From assembly GCA_958423465.1 (NCBI GenBank), contig CATZRD010000008.1, forward strand, positions 1 to 64,000: DNA of 64,000 nt, in the 5' to 3' direction. This stretch comes from an uncultured Oscillospiraceae bacterium (lineage in GTDB: Bacteria; Bacillota; Clostridia; Oscillospirales; Oscillospiraceae). Positions 48,643 through 57,886 of this stretch are shown in pieces. Every line of letters begins with the position of its first letter. The stretch's first letter is position 1. Position numbers and translations under genes: made by a program. Below the pieces are notes generated by a model. That model did not search any database, was not told the DNA's origin, and saw nothing but the letters and a program-made list of their open reading frames with translations.

Positions 48643-49743
48643 GTGAAAAGACTTTTGCGGCGGGGAACGGCGCTCCTGTGCGTCCTGGCGCTGACGGCGA
48701 TTCTCTGCCCTCAGCAGGGAAAGGCCGCGCCCGACGTCTATTTTACCGCCGCCAACGAAAACGTTATGGACCTGCTGGCGGAGACCATGCCCTTCTGGTC
48801 CGACGGGGAGCTGTACGTCTCCAACGCCCTGTTCCTGGGGCGGGAGCTGGGGGTCAGCTATGTGCGCAACAACACCATGGGCCTGGCGGTGCTGTACACC
48901 AACTCCACCGACCTGCGCTTTGACCTTGTGGGCGACACCGTATACGACCGGGAGGGGAACACCTACACCGGCCACGCGGTGGAAAAGGGGGACTATGTGT
49001 TCTTTCCCGTGGACCTGGTGTGCCGGTATTTCGGCCTGAAGTACAGCTACACGGATACGGAGCTGGCCCCCCTGATCCGCCTCACCAGCGACAGCGTCAT
49101 TTTAGGGGACGCCCGGTTCATCGATTCCGCCACCACCATCCTCACCGACCGGTACAACGCCTACCAGCGGACCCTGGCGGAGCAGACGCCTGACGTGCCG
49201 CCCATCAGTCAGGCCGCCGAGGGGCAGAAGGTCTTTCTGCTGATCGAGGCCACCTCCGCCCAGGACACCATGGCCCTGCTGGAGAAGCTGGGCCAGACCC
49301 AGGCCACCTTCCTGCTCCCGCCGGAGTTGATGGAGGACGGCGACCTGGTCCGGGCCGTGACGGCGGGGGGCCACGCCCTGGCTCTGGCGGCGGAGGGAGA
49401 CGCCGAGGAGACGGTGCAGGCCCAGCTGGAGCTGGCCCGGGAACAGGTGTGGCGGGCCGCCTGCCTGTGGCTGGAGCTGGTCTGGTACGACGGGCCGGCG
49501 GACGTGGACCGGATGCTGGAGGACCTGGGGTGCCTCCGCCTCTCCGCCGGACTGGACCAGAGCGGCTCCGGCCTGGCGTCTCCCGCCCAGGCGTACAGCC
49601 TCATGGCCTCCATCGGCCGCTACCGGGAGGATCTGGCGGTGCTTCTGGGGGAGGACGCCGCCTGCGCCGGCGGGCTGGAGACCCTGGCGGAGGGGCTGAC
49701 CCTCCGGAAATACAGCGTGTGCGCCTGGCGTGTGGCCGGGTAA
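48643..49743 (+). CDS. Secreted protein: copper amine oxidase-N-like plus deacetylase-like region
   Basis: A 366-residue protein starting at GTG 48643 behind GGGAGGG. Sec signal (residues 1-28). Residues about 30-155 resemble the copper amine oxidase N-terminal-like repeat of Clostridial envelope proteins (F-F-P-V-D-L-V-C-R-Y-F-G-L-K-Y). Residues about 190-366 recall a degenerate polysaccharide-deacetylase (NodB) fold: V-F-L-L-I-E-A-T-S-A, A-T-F-L-L-P-P-E-L, A-V-T-A-G-G-H-A-L-A-L. The usual metal-binding Asp-Asp and His-x3-His are not evident, so catalysis is doubtful. Upstream of a two-component system; envelope role likely. Confidence 0.75.
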   Translation: MKRLLRRGTALLCVLALTAILCPQQGKAAPDVYFTAANENVMDLLAETMPFWSDGELYVSNALFLGRELGVSYVRNNTMGLAVLYTNSTDLRFDLVGDTVYDREGNTYTGHAVEKGDYVFFPVDLVCRYFGLKYSYTDTELAPLIRLTSDSVILGDARFIDSATTILTDRYNAYQRTLAEQTPDVPPISQAAEGQKVFLLIEATSAQDTMALLEKLGQTQATFLLPPELMEDGDLVRAVTAGGHALALAAEGDAEETVQAQLELAREQVWRAACLWLELVWYDGPADVDRMLEDLGCLRLSAGLDQSGSGLASPAQAYSLMASIGRYREDLAVLLGEDAACAGGLETLAEGLTLRKYSVCAWRVAG

Positions 49744-49835
49744 TTTACAAAAAGTTCAAGCAAGTTCCGTGATTTGGGGTAAAATGCTGTTGAAAGACAT
49801 CAGAAGGGGCGCTTATCGCCCCGGGAGGGTAGCCT

Positions 49836-50528
49836 ATGGGCAGAAAGATTCTGGTTGTGGAGGACGACCGCAATATCGCGGATCTGATCCGTATGTATCT
49901 GGAGAAGGAGGGCTTCGAGGTGCGCAACGTCTTTGACGGCGGCTCCGCCGTGGAGACCTTCCGCGCCATGCAGCCGGATATGGTGCTGCTGGATATCATG
50001 CTGCCGGTGATGGACGGCTGGGCGGTGTGCGGCAAGATCCGGGAGACCAGCCGCACGCCGATCATCATGATCACCGCCAAGAGCGAGGTGTTCGACCGCA
50101 TCCAGGGCCTGGAAATGGGGGCGGACGACTACATCGTCAAGCCCTTCGAGATGAAGGAGCTCATCGCCCGGATCAACGCGGTGCTGCGCCGCACGGAGAT
50201 CCCCGACGACACCCGCAAGCGGCTGGTGTTCGACAAGCTCATCATCGATCTGGACTCCTACGAGCTGACGGTGGACGGCAAAAAGGTGGATACGCCCCCC
50301 AAGGAGCTGGAGCTGCTCTACCATCTGGCCGCCACCCCCAACCGGGTGTATACCCGCAACCAGCTGCTGGACGAGGTGTGGGGCTTCGACTACTTCGGCG
50401 ACAGCCGCACGGTGGACGTACACATCAAGCGCCTGCGGGAAAAGGTGGAGGGCGTCAGCGACCAGTGGGCGCTGAAAACCGTCTGGGGCGTGGGCTACAA
50501 GTTCGAGGTGGCGGCCAAGGCCCAGTGA
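49836..50528 (+). CDS. OmpR/PhoB-family response regulator
   Basis: A 230-residue protein behind CGGGAGGG. Receiver domain (residues 1-120) with acidic pocket V-E-D-D, phospho-acceptor Asp in V-L-L-D-I-M-L-P, Thr in I-T-A-K and Lys in V-K-P-F. Winged-helix output domain (residues about 135-225: P-P-K-E-L-E-L-L-Y-H-L-A, W-G-F-D-Y-F-G-D-S-R-T-V-D-V-H-I-K-R-L-R-E-K). Pairs with the histidine kinase encoded 70 bp downstream; a terminator-like hairpin in between may lower kinase expression. The cluster ends with an HtrA-type protease, as in envelope-stress systems. Confidence 0.94.
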   Translation: MGRKILVVEDDRNIADLIRMYLEKEGFEVRNVFDGGSAVETFRAMQPDMVLLDIMLPVMDGWAVCGKIRETSRTPIIMITAKSEVFDRIQGLEMGADDYIVKPFEMKELIARINAVLRRTEIPDDTRKRLVFDKLIIDLDSYELTVDGKKVDTPPKELELLYHLAATPNRVYTRNQLLDEVWGFDYFGDSRTVDVHIKRLREKVEGVSDQWALKTVWGVGYKFEVAAKAQ

Positions 50529-50548
50529 CCGCCCGGCAGCGGAGCGCC

Positions 50549-50582
50549 GCCCGGGAGAGGCGCTTTCTTTCCCGGGCGTTTT
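50549..50582 (+). terminator. Possible attenuating terminator between regulator and kinase
   Basis: GCCCGGGA (50549-50556) pairs with TCCCGGGC (50570-50577), followed by GTTTT. Modest stem; probably partial. Confidence 0.5.
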
Positions 50583-50597
50583 GACGAGGAGGAAGGT

Positions 50598-52055
50598 ATG
50601 AGCCGGTTCAAGGGACGATTCAGGGGAATCTACTGGCGGCAGTTCAGCATCAACGTGGGGCTGGTGGCCCTGACGCTGGTGCTGCTGGGCACCTCCTTTT
50701 TCGCCCTGTCCTACAGCTATATCCTGTCGGAGAAGCGCCAGGAGCTGGAGGACAAGGCGGAGATCATCGCCCAGATGGCGGAGAGCGCCTACTCCAAGCC
50801 CTCCATCCTGGAGTGGAATCAGGACCTGCGGGAGATGGTGGGCGTGGCCCAGCGGATGAGCGATATCGACTTTTTCATCTGGGTGCCCTCCCTGGGAGGG
50901 TTTATCAGCACCGACACCAGCGCCGGCAGCCAGGAGGTGACCCTGCCCGCCGCCATGGGGAAAAAGCTCCAGGCCGGGGAGACCTACGCCGGGAGCAGCG
51001 ATCTGGGGATCTACCAGCGGGCCCGGTTCGTGGTGGCCATCCCCGCCAAAAGCGGGGACGCCGTAGTGGGCCCCATCCTGGCGGTGACGGACAGCAGCGC
51101 CATGACCGGTATGTGGCGGGCGTTTCTGAGCATTTTCGGCATGACCGCCGTTACCGTGCTGCTTATCGCCTTTGTGGCCACCGCCACCACCACCATGCAG
51201 CAGACCAAGCCCATCAAGGACATGGCCGCCGCCGCCCGGCGGTTCGCCGAGGGCAACTTTGACGCCCGGGTCCATGACACCGGCCGCAAGGACGAGGTGG
51301 GCGAGCTGACGGAGGCGTTCAACGCCATGGCCGACTCCCTCCAGCAGACCGAGCGCCAGCGCCGGGAGTTCATCGCCAACATCTCCCACGAGCTGAAAAC
51401 GCCGATGACCACCATCGCCGGCTACGCCGACGGCATCCTGGACGGGGTCATCTCCCCGGAGGAGGAGCGGCAGTATCTGACCATCATCTCCGACGAGAGC
51501 CGCCGGCTGAGCCGGCTGGTCCGCCGGATGCTGGACGTGAGCCAGCTCCAGAGCATGGACCTCATCAAGCAGAAGCAGCCCTTCGACCTCAGCGAGTCCA
51601 TGCGCCGGGTGCTGGTGAGCATGGAGAAGAAGATCACGGACCGGGGCCTGGACGTGGATGTGGAGATCCCCGAGGAGCCGGTCATCGTCCTGGGGGACAA
51701 TGATCTGCTCACCCAGGTGGTCTATAACCTGCTGGAAAACGCCGCCAAGTTCGCTTCCCCGGGGACCCAGCTCCTGCTGGGGCTCACCACCCGGGGGGAG
51801 AAGGCGGTGGTCACCGTGTCCAACTACGGGGAGACTATCCCCCCGGAGGAGCTGCCCCTGCTGTTCGAGCGCTTCCACAAGACCGACCGGTCCCGCAGCG
51901 AGGACAAGGACGGGGTAGGCCTGGGCCTCTATATCGTGCGGACGATTCTGGAGCAGCACCGGGAGAAGATCAATGTCACCAGCGAGAACGGACTGACCAC
52001 CTTTACCTTCACCGTCCAACTGGCGGAGGAAGAGCGAAACAGCAAGAATGGATAA
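50598..52055 (+). CDS. Membrane sensor histidine kinase
   Basis: A 485-residue protein behind AGGAGGAAGG. Membrane segments at residues about 18-40 and 170-195 flank an extracellular sensor region. HAMP domain (P-I-K-D-M-A-A-A-A-R-R-F-A-E-G-N-F-D). H-box F-I-A-N-I-S-H-E-L-K-T-P-M with the phospho-accepting His. ATPase boxes N (N-L-L-E-N-A-A-K-F), F (F-E-R-F-H-K-T-D) and G (G-V-G-L-G-L-Y-I-V). Its stop lies inside the start of the protease gene (8-bp overlap), so the three genes are one unit. Confidence 0.95.
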   Translation: MSRFKGRFRGIYWRQFSINVGLVALTLVLLGTSFFALSYSYILSEKRQELEDKAEIIAQMAESAYSKPSILEWNQDLREMVGVAQRMSDIDFFIWVPSLGGFISTDTSAGSQEVTLPAAMGKKLQAGETYAGSSDLGIYQRARFVVAIPAKSGDAVVGPILAVTDSSAMTGMWRAFLSIFGMTAVTVLLIAFVATATTTMQQTKPIKDMAAAARRFAEGNFDARVHDTGRKDEVGELTEAFNAMADSLQQTERQRREFIANISHELKTPMTTIAGYADGILDGVISPEEERQYLTIISDESRRLSRLVRRMLDVSQLQSMDLIKQKQPFDLSESMRRVLVSMEKKITDRGLDVDVEIPEEPVIVLGDNDLLTQVVYNLLENAAKFASPGTQLLLGLTTRGEKAVVTVSNYGETIPPEELPLLFERFHKTDRSRSEDKDGVGLGLYIVRTILEQHREKINVTSENGLTTFTFTVQLAEEERNSKNG

Positions 52056-53406
52056 GGATATGCCTATGGAAACGACAGACAGGACAGAGCGGAGCGGGCC
52101 GGAGGAGATCGTCCTCACCTACCGCCCCCAGGCCGACGAGGTGCGCCTGCGCTATGAGCGCCCCCTGCCGCGGCGGATGGAGCGGGAACCGGAACCGGAG
52201 GACGTGCTGCGGCGGCTGACAGATCTGGAGACCCGGGCGGAGAGGACGCCGGCCGGGGGCAGACGCCGCCGGGGCGTCTGGGCGGCGGCGGTGGCGCTGC
52301 TGCTGGTCGGCGTGGTGTGCATCGGCCTGGGGCTCTGGTTCATCCTGCGCTCCGGCCAGGGGTCCCGCTGGAGGGACTACGACGGTCCCCCCCGGGATTA
52401 CTACTGGGAGGACCAGGCCGGGGACCCCGGCGAGACCACCATCCACACCTACCGCCCGGTGGGCGGCGGCGCGGCGCTGGAGCTGTCCTCCGCCGACGGA
52501 CTGGAGCCCCTGACCCCCGGGGAGGTCTACAGCCGGGTGCGGCCGGCCACGGTGACGGTGCTGGGCTATCAGAAGGACCGGGGCAGCGTGGGCACCGGGA
52601 TCATCTTTGACGCCGAGGGCTACGTCCTCACCAATTATCATGTGATCGCCGGCAGCAGCGAGTGCGAGGTGCGCCTCACGGACCAGTACGGGGCGGACAC
52701 CCCCTACGACGCGTGGCTGGTGGGCGGCGACGAGGATCAGGACCTGGCGGTGCTGAAGATCGACGGCACGGACCTGCCCACGGCGGAGTTCGGCCAGTCC
52801 AGCCAGCTGGCCGTGGGGGACCCGGTGTACGCCATCGGCAACCCCCTGGGGGTGGAGCTGCGGGCCACCTTTACCAACGGGATCGTCTCCGCCATTGACC
52901 GGGACGTGGACGTGGACGGCGTGACCATGACCCTGATCCAGACCAACGCCGCCCTGAATTCCGGCAACTCCGGCGGCCCGCTGGTGAACCAGTACGGCCA
53001 GGTGGTGGGCATCAACACCATCAAGATGATGAGCGATTACGACACCATCGAGGGCCTGGGCTTTTCCATTCCCACCTCCTGGGCGGCCAAGTGGGTCAAC
53101 GAGATCATCCGCTACGGCGAGATCCTGCCCCAGCCGGTGCTGGGCATCACCATCCACCGCGTCCCGGAGACCCTGCCCGACGGGACCACGGGCCTGCGGG
53201 TGACGGAGGTGACGTCCGGCGGCAGCGGCGACCGGGCCGGCGTCCTGGCGGGGGACCGCATCGTGGCCTTCGACGGGCAGGCGGTGGGCCGGATGGAGGA
53301 GCTCCTGGTCATCCGCCACCAGCACAGCGTGGGGGATCTGGTCCCCCTCCGGGTCTGGCGGAACGGGGAATACCTGGACCTGACCATGAAGCTCCAGGCG
53401 GGCTGA
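52048..53406 (+). CDS. HtrA/DegP-like membrane-anchored serine protease
   Basis: A 452-residue protein. Long charged cytoplasmic N region (residues 1-75), one membrane helix (about 77-100), then a trypsin-like domain with the triad: His in L-T-N-Y-H-V-I, Asp in D-L-A-V-L-K-I, Ser in N-S-G-N-S-G-G-P-L. A PDZ domain follows (G-L-R-V-T-E-V-T, G-V-L-A-G-D-R-I-V). Start overlaps the kinase gene by 8 bp. It should degrade or sense misfolded envelope proteins; control by the two-component system in front is inferred from context. Confidence 0.94.
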   Translation: MDKDMPMETTDRTERSGPEEIVLTYRPQADEVRLRYERPLPRRMEREPEPEDVLRRLTDLETRAERTPAGGRRRRGVWAAAVALLLVGVVCIGLGLWFILRSGQGSRWRDYDGPPRDYYWEDQAGDPGETTIHTYRPVGGGAALELSSADGLEPLTPGEVYSRVRPATVTVLGYQKDRGSVGTGIIFDAEGYVLTNYHVIAGSSECEVRLTDQYGADTPYDAWLVGGDEDQDLAVLKIDGTDLPTAEFGQSSQLAVGDPVYAIGNPLGVELRATFTNGIVSAIDRDVDVDGVTMTLIQTNAALNSGNSGGPLVNQYGQVVGINTIKMMSDYDTIEGLGFSIPTSWAAKWVNEIIRYGEILPQPVLGITIHRVPETLPDGTTGLRVTEVTSGGSGDRAGVLAGDRIVAFDGQAVGRMEELLVIRHQHSVGDLVPLRVWRNGEYLDLTMKLQAG

Positions 53407-53469
53407 GCAAGAGGGGACAGACGTTTTTGGCGTTTGCCGCGCCTGGTCCCCGGGAAAACGCACAGTGAA

Positions 53470-53510
53470 AAAAGGGGAAGGCCGGCGCTGCGCGCCGGCC
53501 TTCCCCTTTT
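53470..53510. terminator. Bidirectional terminator between protease and desulfidase genes
   Basis: A perfect 19-bp stem (53470-53488 / 53492-53510) with A-run and T-run at its ends, between convergent genes. Confidence 0.92.
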
Positions 53511-53517
53511 GGGCTGT

Positions 53518-54780
53518 TTATTGCAGCATGAGACGGATGATCTCCCGGTCCGTCTGGCGCATACCCTCCTTGCCGATGTGTCCCACGCAGCTGATGGTCT
53601 CCTCGGCGTCCTCCCGGAGGATGCCGTTGCGGGCCCCGTAGCTCTTCCCGGCCATGGCCAGGTGGTGGGCCAGCATGGCCGCGTCCAGGCTGGAGGCGAT
53701 CTTGGCGGCGCAGCTGGCCTTGGCGCCGTCGCAGATGATGCCGGGGATGTTGGCCAGGGTATTGTCGATGGTGGCCTTGATCTGCTCCAGACTGCCTCCC
53801 GCCAGATACGTCACCGCCGCTCCGGCGGCGCAGGAGGCGGACACCGCCCCGCAGAAGGCGGAGAGCTTGCCGATATACTCCTTCTGATGGATGGTCAGCA
53901 GCCCGGAAAAAGCCAGGGCGCGGTAGAGCCGCTCCTGGGGGATGCAGTGTTCCCGGGCGTAGACGATCACCGGCACCGAGGAGGCGATGCCCTGATTGCC
54001 GCTGCCGGAGTTGATGATGACGGGCATGTCGCAGCCCTCCATCCGGGCCTCGGAGGCGGCTGCGGCGTAGGCGCGCATCCGGGTCACCACGCTGTCGGTG
54101 TAAGAGGCGCGGATCACCCGGCCGATGCCCACGCCGTAGTTCCCGCTCATGCCCTCGTAGGCGATGTCCATGTTGCAGCGGATCTGCCGCTCCAGCATGG
54201 GCTGGATCCGCTCCAGCGGGACCGTGTCGGCGAACTCCTTGATCTGCTCCACGCTGAGGGCGGACCGGTCGGTCCCGCCGCTCTGGGGGCCTGTACCGCC
54301 CTGGAACACCGTCTCGCCGTCCCTGACGATGGAGACGATATTGGTGTGGGCGTAGCGCACCTCCACCTCCACCCGGCTGCCGCCGCCGGTGAGGACCACG
54401 ATGAAGTGGAGGGGGATGTCGGAATCCAGATATTCCACGGCGCAGCGGCCCTGCCTGATAAACTCCGCCGTCTGGGCCCGGTTGGGGCCGGTGACGGCCT
54501 CCAGCACCTCCATCCGCCGGGCGGCGTCACCGCCGAAAGCCCCCAGGCACACGGCGGCCTCGATGCCCGTCATGCCGCCGGAGTTGGGGATCTGGACGCA
54601 GCGCACGTTTTTGATCATGTTTCCGCTGCACCGGGCCAGAATGTTTTCCGGCTCACAGCCCAGGACTTCCCGGCCCCGGGCGGCGGCGTAGGCCAGAGCG
54701 ATGGGCTCCGTACAGCCCATGGCGGGGATCAGCTCCTCCGCCAGAATGGAGAGATAAAGTTCCTGACGCTGGATATCCAT
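53518..54780 (-). CDS. L-cysteine desulfidase family protein (CyuA-like, UPF0597)
   Basis: A 420-residue protein; ATG 54780 has AAGGAGG nine bases upstream, while the ATG at 54789 abuts the same site. The serine-dehydratase alpha-chain-like family signature is clear: P-A-M-G-C-T-E-P-I-A-L-A near the N terminus, N-S-G-S-G-N-Q-G-I, and I-C-D-G-A-K-A-S-C-A-A-K with Cys residues that bind an iron-sulfur cluster. Members degrade L-cysteine to pyruvate, ammonia and sulfide. It lies 15 bp downstream of the M16C peptidase gene, so the two are likely cotranscribed. Substrate specificity is family knowledge, not proven here. Confidence 0.88.
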   Translation of the reverse strand: MDIQRQELYLSILAEELIPAMGCTEPIALAYAAARGREVLGCEPENILARCSGNMIKNVRCVQIPNSGGMTGIEAAVCLGAFGGDAARRMEVLEAVTGPNRAQTAEFIRQGRCAVEYLDSDIPLHFIVVLTGGGSRVEVEVRYAHTNIVSIVRDGETVFQGGTGPQSGGTDRSALSVEQIKEFADTVPLERIQPMLERQIRCNMDIAYEGMSGNYGVGIGRVIRASYTDSVVTRMRAYAAAASEARMEGCDMPVIINSGSGNQGIASSVPVIVYAREHCIPQERLYRALAFSGLLTIHQKEYIGKLSAFCGAVSASCAAGAAVTYLAGGSLEQIKATIDNTLANIPGIICDGAKASCAAKIASSLDAAMLAHHLAMAGKSYGARNGILREDAEETISCVGHIGKEGMRQTDREIIRLMLQ

Positions 54781-54795
54781 GCTCCGCATCCTCCT

Positions 54796-57693
54796 TTACA
54801 GTACGATCACCGTGTCCAGCTCGCCGGCGCAGGCGTCGATCTGACGCTGGGGGCCCAGGACGCAGACAGCGCCCTCCTCCGTCACCTTCCGCACCGCCGG
54901 GGCCAAAGCGGCCACATCCTCCGGCCGGGCGGCCAGCATCTCCCGCCACAGGCGGCAGCGCTCCTCCCACGTCACGCCCCGCCAGTAATGGGCGTCGGCG
55001 GTCCTGCCCTTCATCCGGGGGGTCAGCAGAGGATCGGCCTCCGCCACCGTGCCCAGGATCAGGCCGGTGAGGTCCTGACCGGCCAGTCCCTCCAGAAAAT
55101 CCGGGACCTGGCGGTAGCAGCCCAGGGTCCGGTGGGCGCTGGGGTCACGGAAGGAGTAGAAGCCCGCCGTACCGGCGCTGTTCACCAGCATTCCCACGCC
55201 GTAGGCCCCGCCCTGGACCCGGACGGTGTTCCACAGGCAGGCCAGACTGGCGGTTTTGCACATGACCAGAGCCGCGCCCTGCCCGGCCTGGGGGAAGAGG
55301 CCGCTCATCCCGGCGAAGGACACCCCCGCGGGGATGACCACGCCCTCCCGCCGCCGGCCCCAGGGCCGCACGGCGGGCACCGCGGGCGGCGTGAAGCCGC
55401 CCAGAGGCAGCCGCTCCGCCAGCGTCCCGGCGACGGCGTCCTCCACGGCCCGGTCCCCGCCGGTGACGCTGACCGTCAGGCGGCTGCGGACGAAGATCCG
55501 CCGGCACAGGTCCTCCAGAGCCGCCTCCAGAGCGGGGGCCTGCTCCTTGAAGTTCTTCTCCAGATCCTTCAGCCACTGGAGATAGGCGATGCCGCCGGTG
55601 TGCTCCCGGACCACGCCGCTGAGGGTGTAGCAGGCGGCGGCCCGGTTGGCGGCGGCGGTGTGGCCGCTCATGGCCAGCTGCTGGGCCAGGGCCGTCCGCT
55701 GCTGACACAGCAGGTCGAAGATCTTCTTGTCGTTCCGAAGATCGGTGCGGGCCAGAATCTCCGCCACCAGCTCCGCCGCCGTGGCCGCCTTGGCGTCCAG
55801 AGCGCTGTAGCTGACGGACAGGAGCACCCGGCCCTGCCCCGGCTGTCCCGCCCGGTCATAGGCCTCCACGGAGAAGTCCAGCGCGCCCAGGCGGGAGCGC
55901 AGCTCCCTCTGCAGGTCCTCCAGCGGGAAGGATGCGGTATCCAGCGCCCCCAGCAGGCCGCAGAGGAAGCCGATCTGGTTCAGCTCCCCGTCGGTCATGT
56001 CGTCCAGAGCAAAGTAGAGGTTCACATAGGAGATGCCGCCGCCGTTCAGCTCGTGACGCAGCAGGGGCAGGTCCCGGACCCGGGTCTCCGTCAGGGGCAG
56101 GGCCTCCGGCTCCGGCGGGATCTGGTCCAGCCGCAGCATGGGGATCGTGGCCAGGGCCTGTGGGCTGTCCGGGGCGCTCTGCCACGCCTCCAGAGCGGCC
56201 TGCCGCCGGCGCAGCGCCTCCAGCTCCTCCCGGCTCCAGCCCGCTTTGGCCCGCTCCAGCCGCGCCTGCTCCTCCTCCTGCCGCCGCTGGCCCACGGTGT
56301 GGGAGGGCCGCAGGATCACCCGGCAGCGGTGGCCCGCCTTGACCAGCCGGGTCAGGAGTTCTTCGAAATAGCCATCGGCGCACTTCTGCCGCAGATCGTC
56401 AAAGAGGGTCCCCACGCTGAGATTGGCGGCGGGGTCGCCGCCGTAGAGCCAGCTCTCCAGCACCTGGAAGCTGAACATCAGGCCCTGGGGATAGCGGCCG
56501 TAGTCCCGCTGGCGGGCCTGCAGCTCCATGTTGTCCAGGGTGGCCAGAATCTGCCGGTGGTCCAGCCCCTCCCGGGCCAGCCGCTCCAGCTCGCCGTAGA
56601 CGGCGTCGGAGACCTCCTGGATCCTGCCGTCGGGGATGTCCCGGGCCACCAGCTGCATCCAGGGCTGCTGGACGCCGTCGTACAGCTCCAGGGTGACGCT
56701 TTTGGCCAGACCGGCGTCCAGCAGGCGGCGGCACAGGGGGGCCTGATTCCCGCCGCACAGCACGTCGGCCAGGGCGTTGAGGGCGGTCATGGTCTCCCGG
56801 TCCCGGAAGGTGCACAGCACCATGCCGTCGGCCAGGATGGTCCGGCCCTCCAGGGCCTCCTGGGGACTCAGCTCATAGTCGGCATACACGACGCCGCCGT
56901 CCACGGGCCGCTGCATGGGGATGGGGCCGGGAACGGGGGCGCGGTCGTAGTCCTTCAGATACTCCCCGTCCAGAATCCCCAGAATCCGGTCGATATCCAT
57001 GCGCCCGTCCAGGAAAATATAGGAGTTGGAGGGGTGGTAGAGCCGCTTGTGGGCGGCGGCGAACTGCTCATAGGTCAGCTCCGGGATGTGGGCCGGGTCG
57101 CCGCCGGAGACCCAGCGGTAGCAGTTGTCCGGGAACAGGCCCCGGCTCATCTCGCTCTCCAGCAGGCGGTCCGGGGAGGACATGGCTCCCTTCATCTCGT
57201 TGAACACCACGCCCTTGTAGCTGGGGACGCCGTTCTCGTCCAGCTCGTAGTGCCAGCCCTCCTGATAGAAGATCTCCGGCTTCTGGTGGATGCGGGGGCG
57301 GAACACGGCGTCCATGTAGATCCGCAGCAGATTGACGAAATCCTGATCGTTCCGGCTGGCCACGGGGTACAGGGTCTTGTCCGGGAAGGTCATGGCGTTG
57401 AGGAAGGTGTTCAGGGAGCTTTTCAGCAGCTCCACAAAGGGCTCCTTCACCGGGTACTTCTCCGAGCCGCAGAGCACGGAGTGCTCCAGGATGTGGAACA
57501 CGCCGGTGTCGTCCCAGGGCTGGGTCTGGAAGGCGATGCCGAAGGTTTTGTTCTCCTCCGGCCGCTCCAGCCATACCAGCCGGGCGCCGCTTTTCCGGTG
57601 CTCCATCTCCCAGAGCACGGCGTCCAGCTCGTCCACCTTCTGCCGGGCCGTTACCGTGAAGCCGCGCAGAACGCGGCCCAGTTCTACTTGCAT
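54796..57693 (-). CDS. M16C metallopeptidase (presequence-protease-like)
   Basis: A 965-residue protein; ATG 57693 follows GGAGG by eight bases. Four M16-type domains in two halves. The inverted zinc motif H-x-x-E-H is seen in V-F-H-I-L-E-H-S-V-L, with K-Y-P-V-K-E-P-F and a second Glu about 75 residues on completing the site. Size and single-chain clamshell layout match PreP/M16C oligopeptidases, which degrade peptides up to about 65 residues. No signal peptide, so cytoplasmic. Upstream of the cysteine desulfidase gene, which suggests peptide and amino-acid catabolism. Confidence 0.93.
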   Translation of the reverse strand: MQVELGRVLRGFTVTARQKVDELDAVLWEMEHRKSGARLVWLERPEENKTFGIAFQTQPWDDTGVFHILEHSVLCGSEKYPVKEPFVELLKSSLNTFLNAMTFPDKTLYPVASRNDQDFVNLLRIYMDAVFRPRIHQKPEIFYQEGWHYELDENGVPSYKGVVFNEMKGAMSSPDRLLESEMSRGLFPDNCYRWVSGGDPAHIPELTYEQFAAAHKRLYHPSNSYIFLDGRMDIDRILGILDGEYLKDYDRAPVPGPIPMQRPVDGGVVYADYELSPQEALEGRTILADGMVLCTFRDRETMTALNALADVLCGGNQAPLCRRLLDAGLAKSVTLELYDGVQQPWMQLVARDIPDGRIQEVSDAVYGELERLAREGLDHRQILATLDNMELQARQRDYGRYPQGLMFSFQVLESWLYGGDPAANLSVGTLFDDLRQKCADGYFEELLTRLVKAGHRCRVILRPSHTVGQRRQEEEQARLERAKAGWSREELEALRRRQAALEAWQSAPDSPQALATIPMLRLDQIPPEPEALPLTETRVRDLPLLRHELNGGGISYVNLYFALDDMTDGELNQIGFLCGLLGALDTASFPLEDLQRELRSRLGALDFSVEAYDRAGQPGQGRVLLSVSYSALDAKAATAAELVAEILARTDLRNDKKIFDLLCQQRTALAQQLAMSGHTAAANRAAACYTLSGVVREHTGGIAYLQWLKDLEKNFKEQAPALEAALEDLCRRIFVRSRLTVSVTGGDRAVEDAVAGTLAERLPLGGFTPPAVPAVRPWGRRREGVVIPAGVSFAGMSGLFPQAGQGAALVMCKTASLACLWNTVRVQGGAYGVGMLVNSAGTAGFYSFRDPSAHRTLGCYRQVPDFLEGLAGQDLTGLILGTVAEADPLLTPRMKGRTADAHYWRGVTWEERCRLWREMLAARPEDVAALAPAVRKVTEEGAVCVLGPQRQIDACAGELDTVIVL

Positions 57694-57830
57694 GGCGTTG
57701 CCTCCTTCATGGGGACGCATCCCCGTTCTTCTGATGCTATCATATCGTCTTTTTCCCCAAAACGCAAGACGGTCTGTCCATCTTTGCGGAATCCACGCCG
57801 GATTTGGGGCCGCCCGGAATCGCGGAAAAG

Positions 57831-57870
57831 AAAAGCGCCGTCCCAGACTCTCACCGGGGACGGCGCTTTT
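57831..57870. terminator. Terminator after the lipid kinase gene (bidirectional hairpin)
   Basis: AAAAGCGCCGTCCC (57831-57844) pairs with GGGACGGCGCTTTT (57857-57870); the minus strand continues CTTTTC. Confidence 0.88.
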
Positions 57871-57886
57871 AAAAAACAGAGGGATC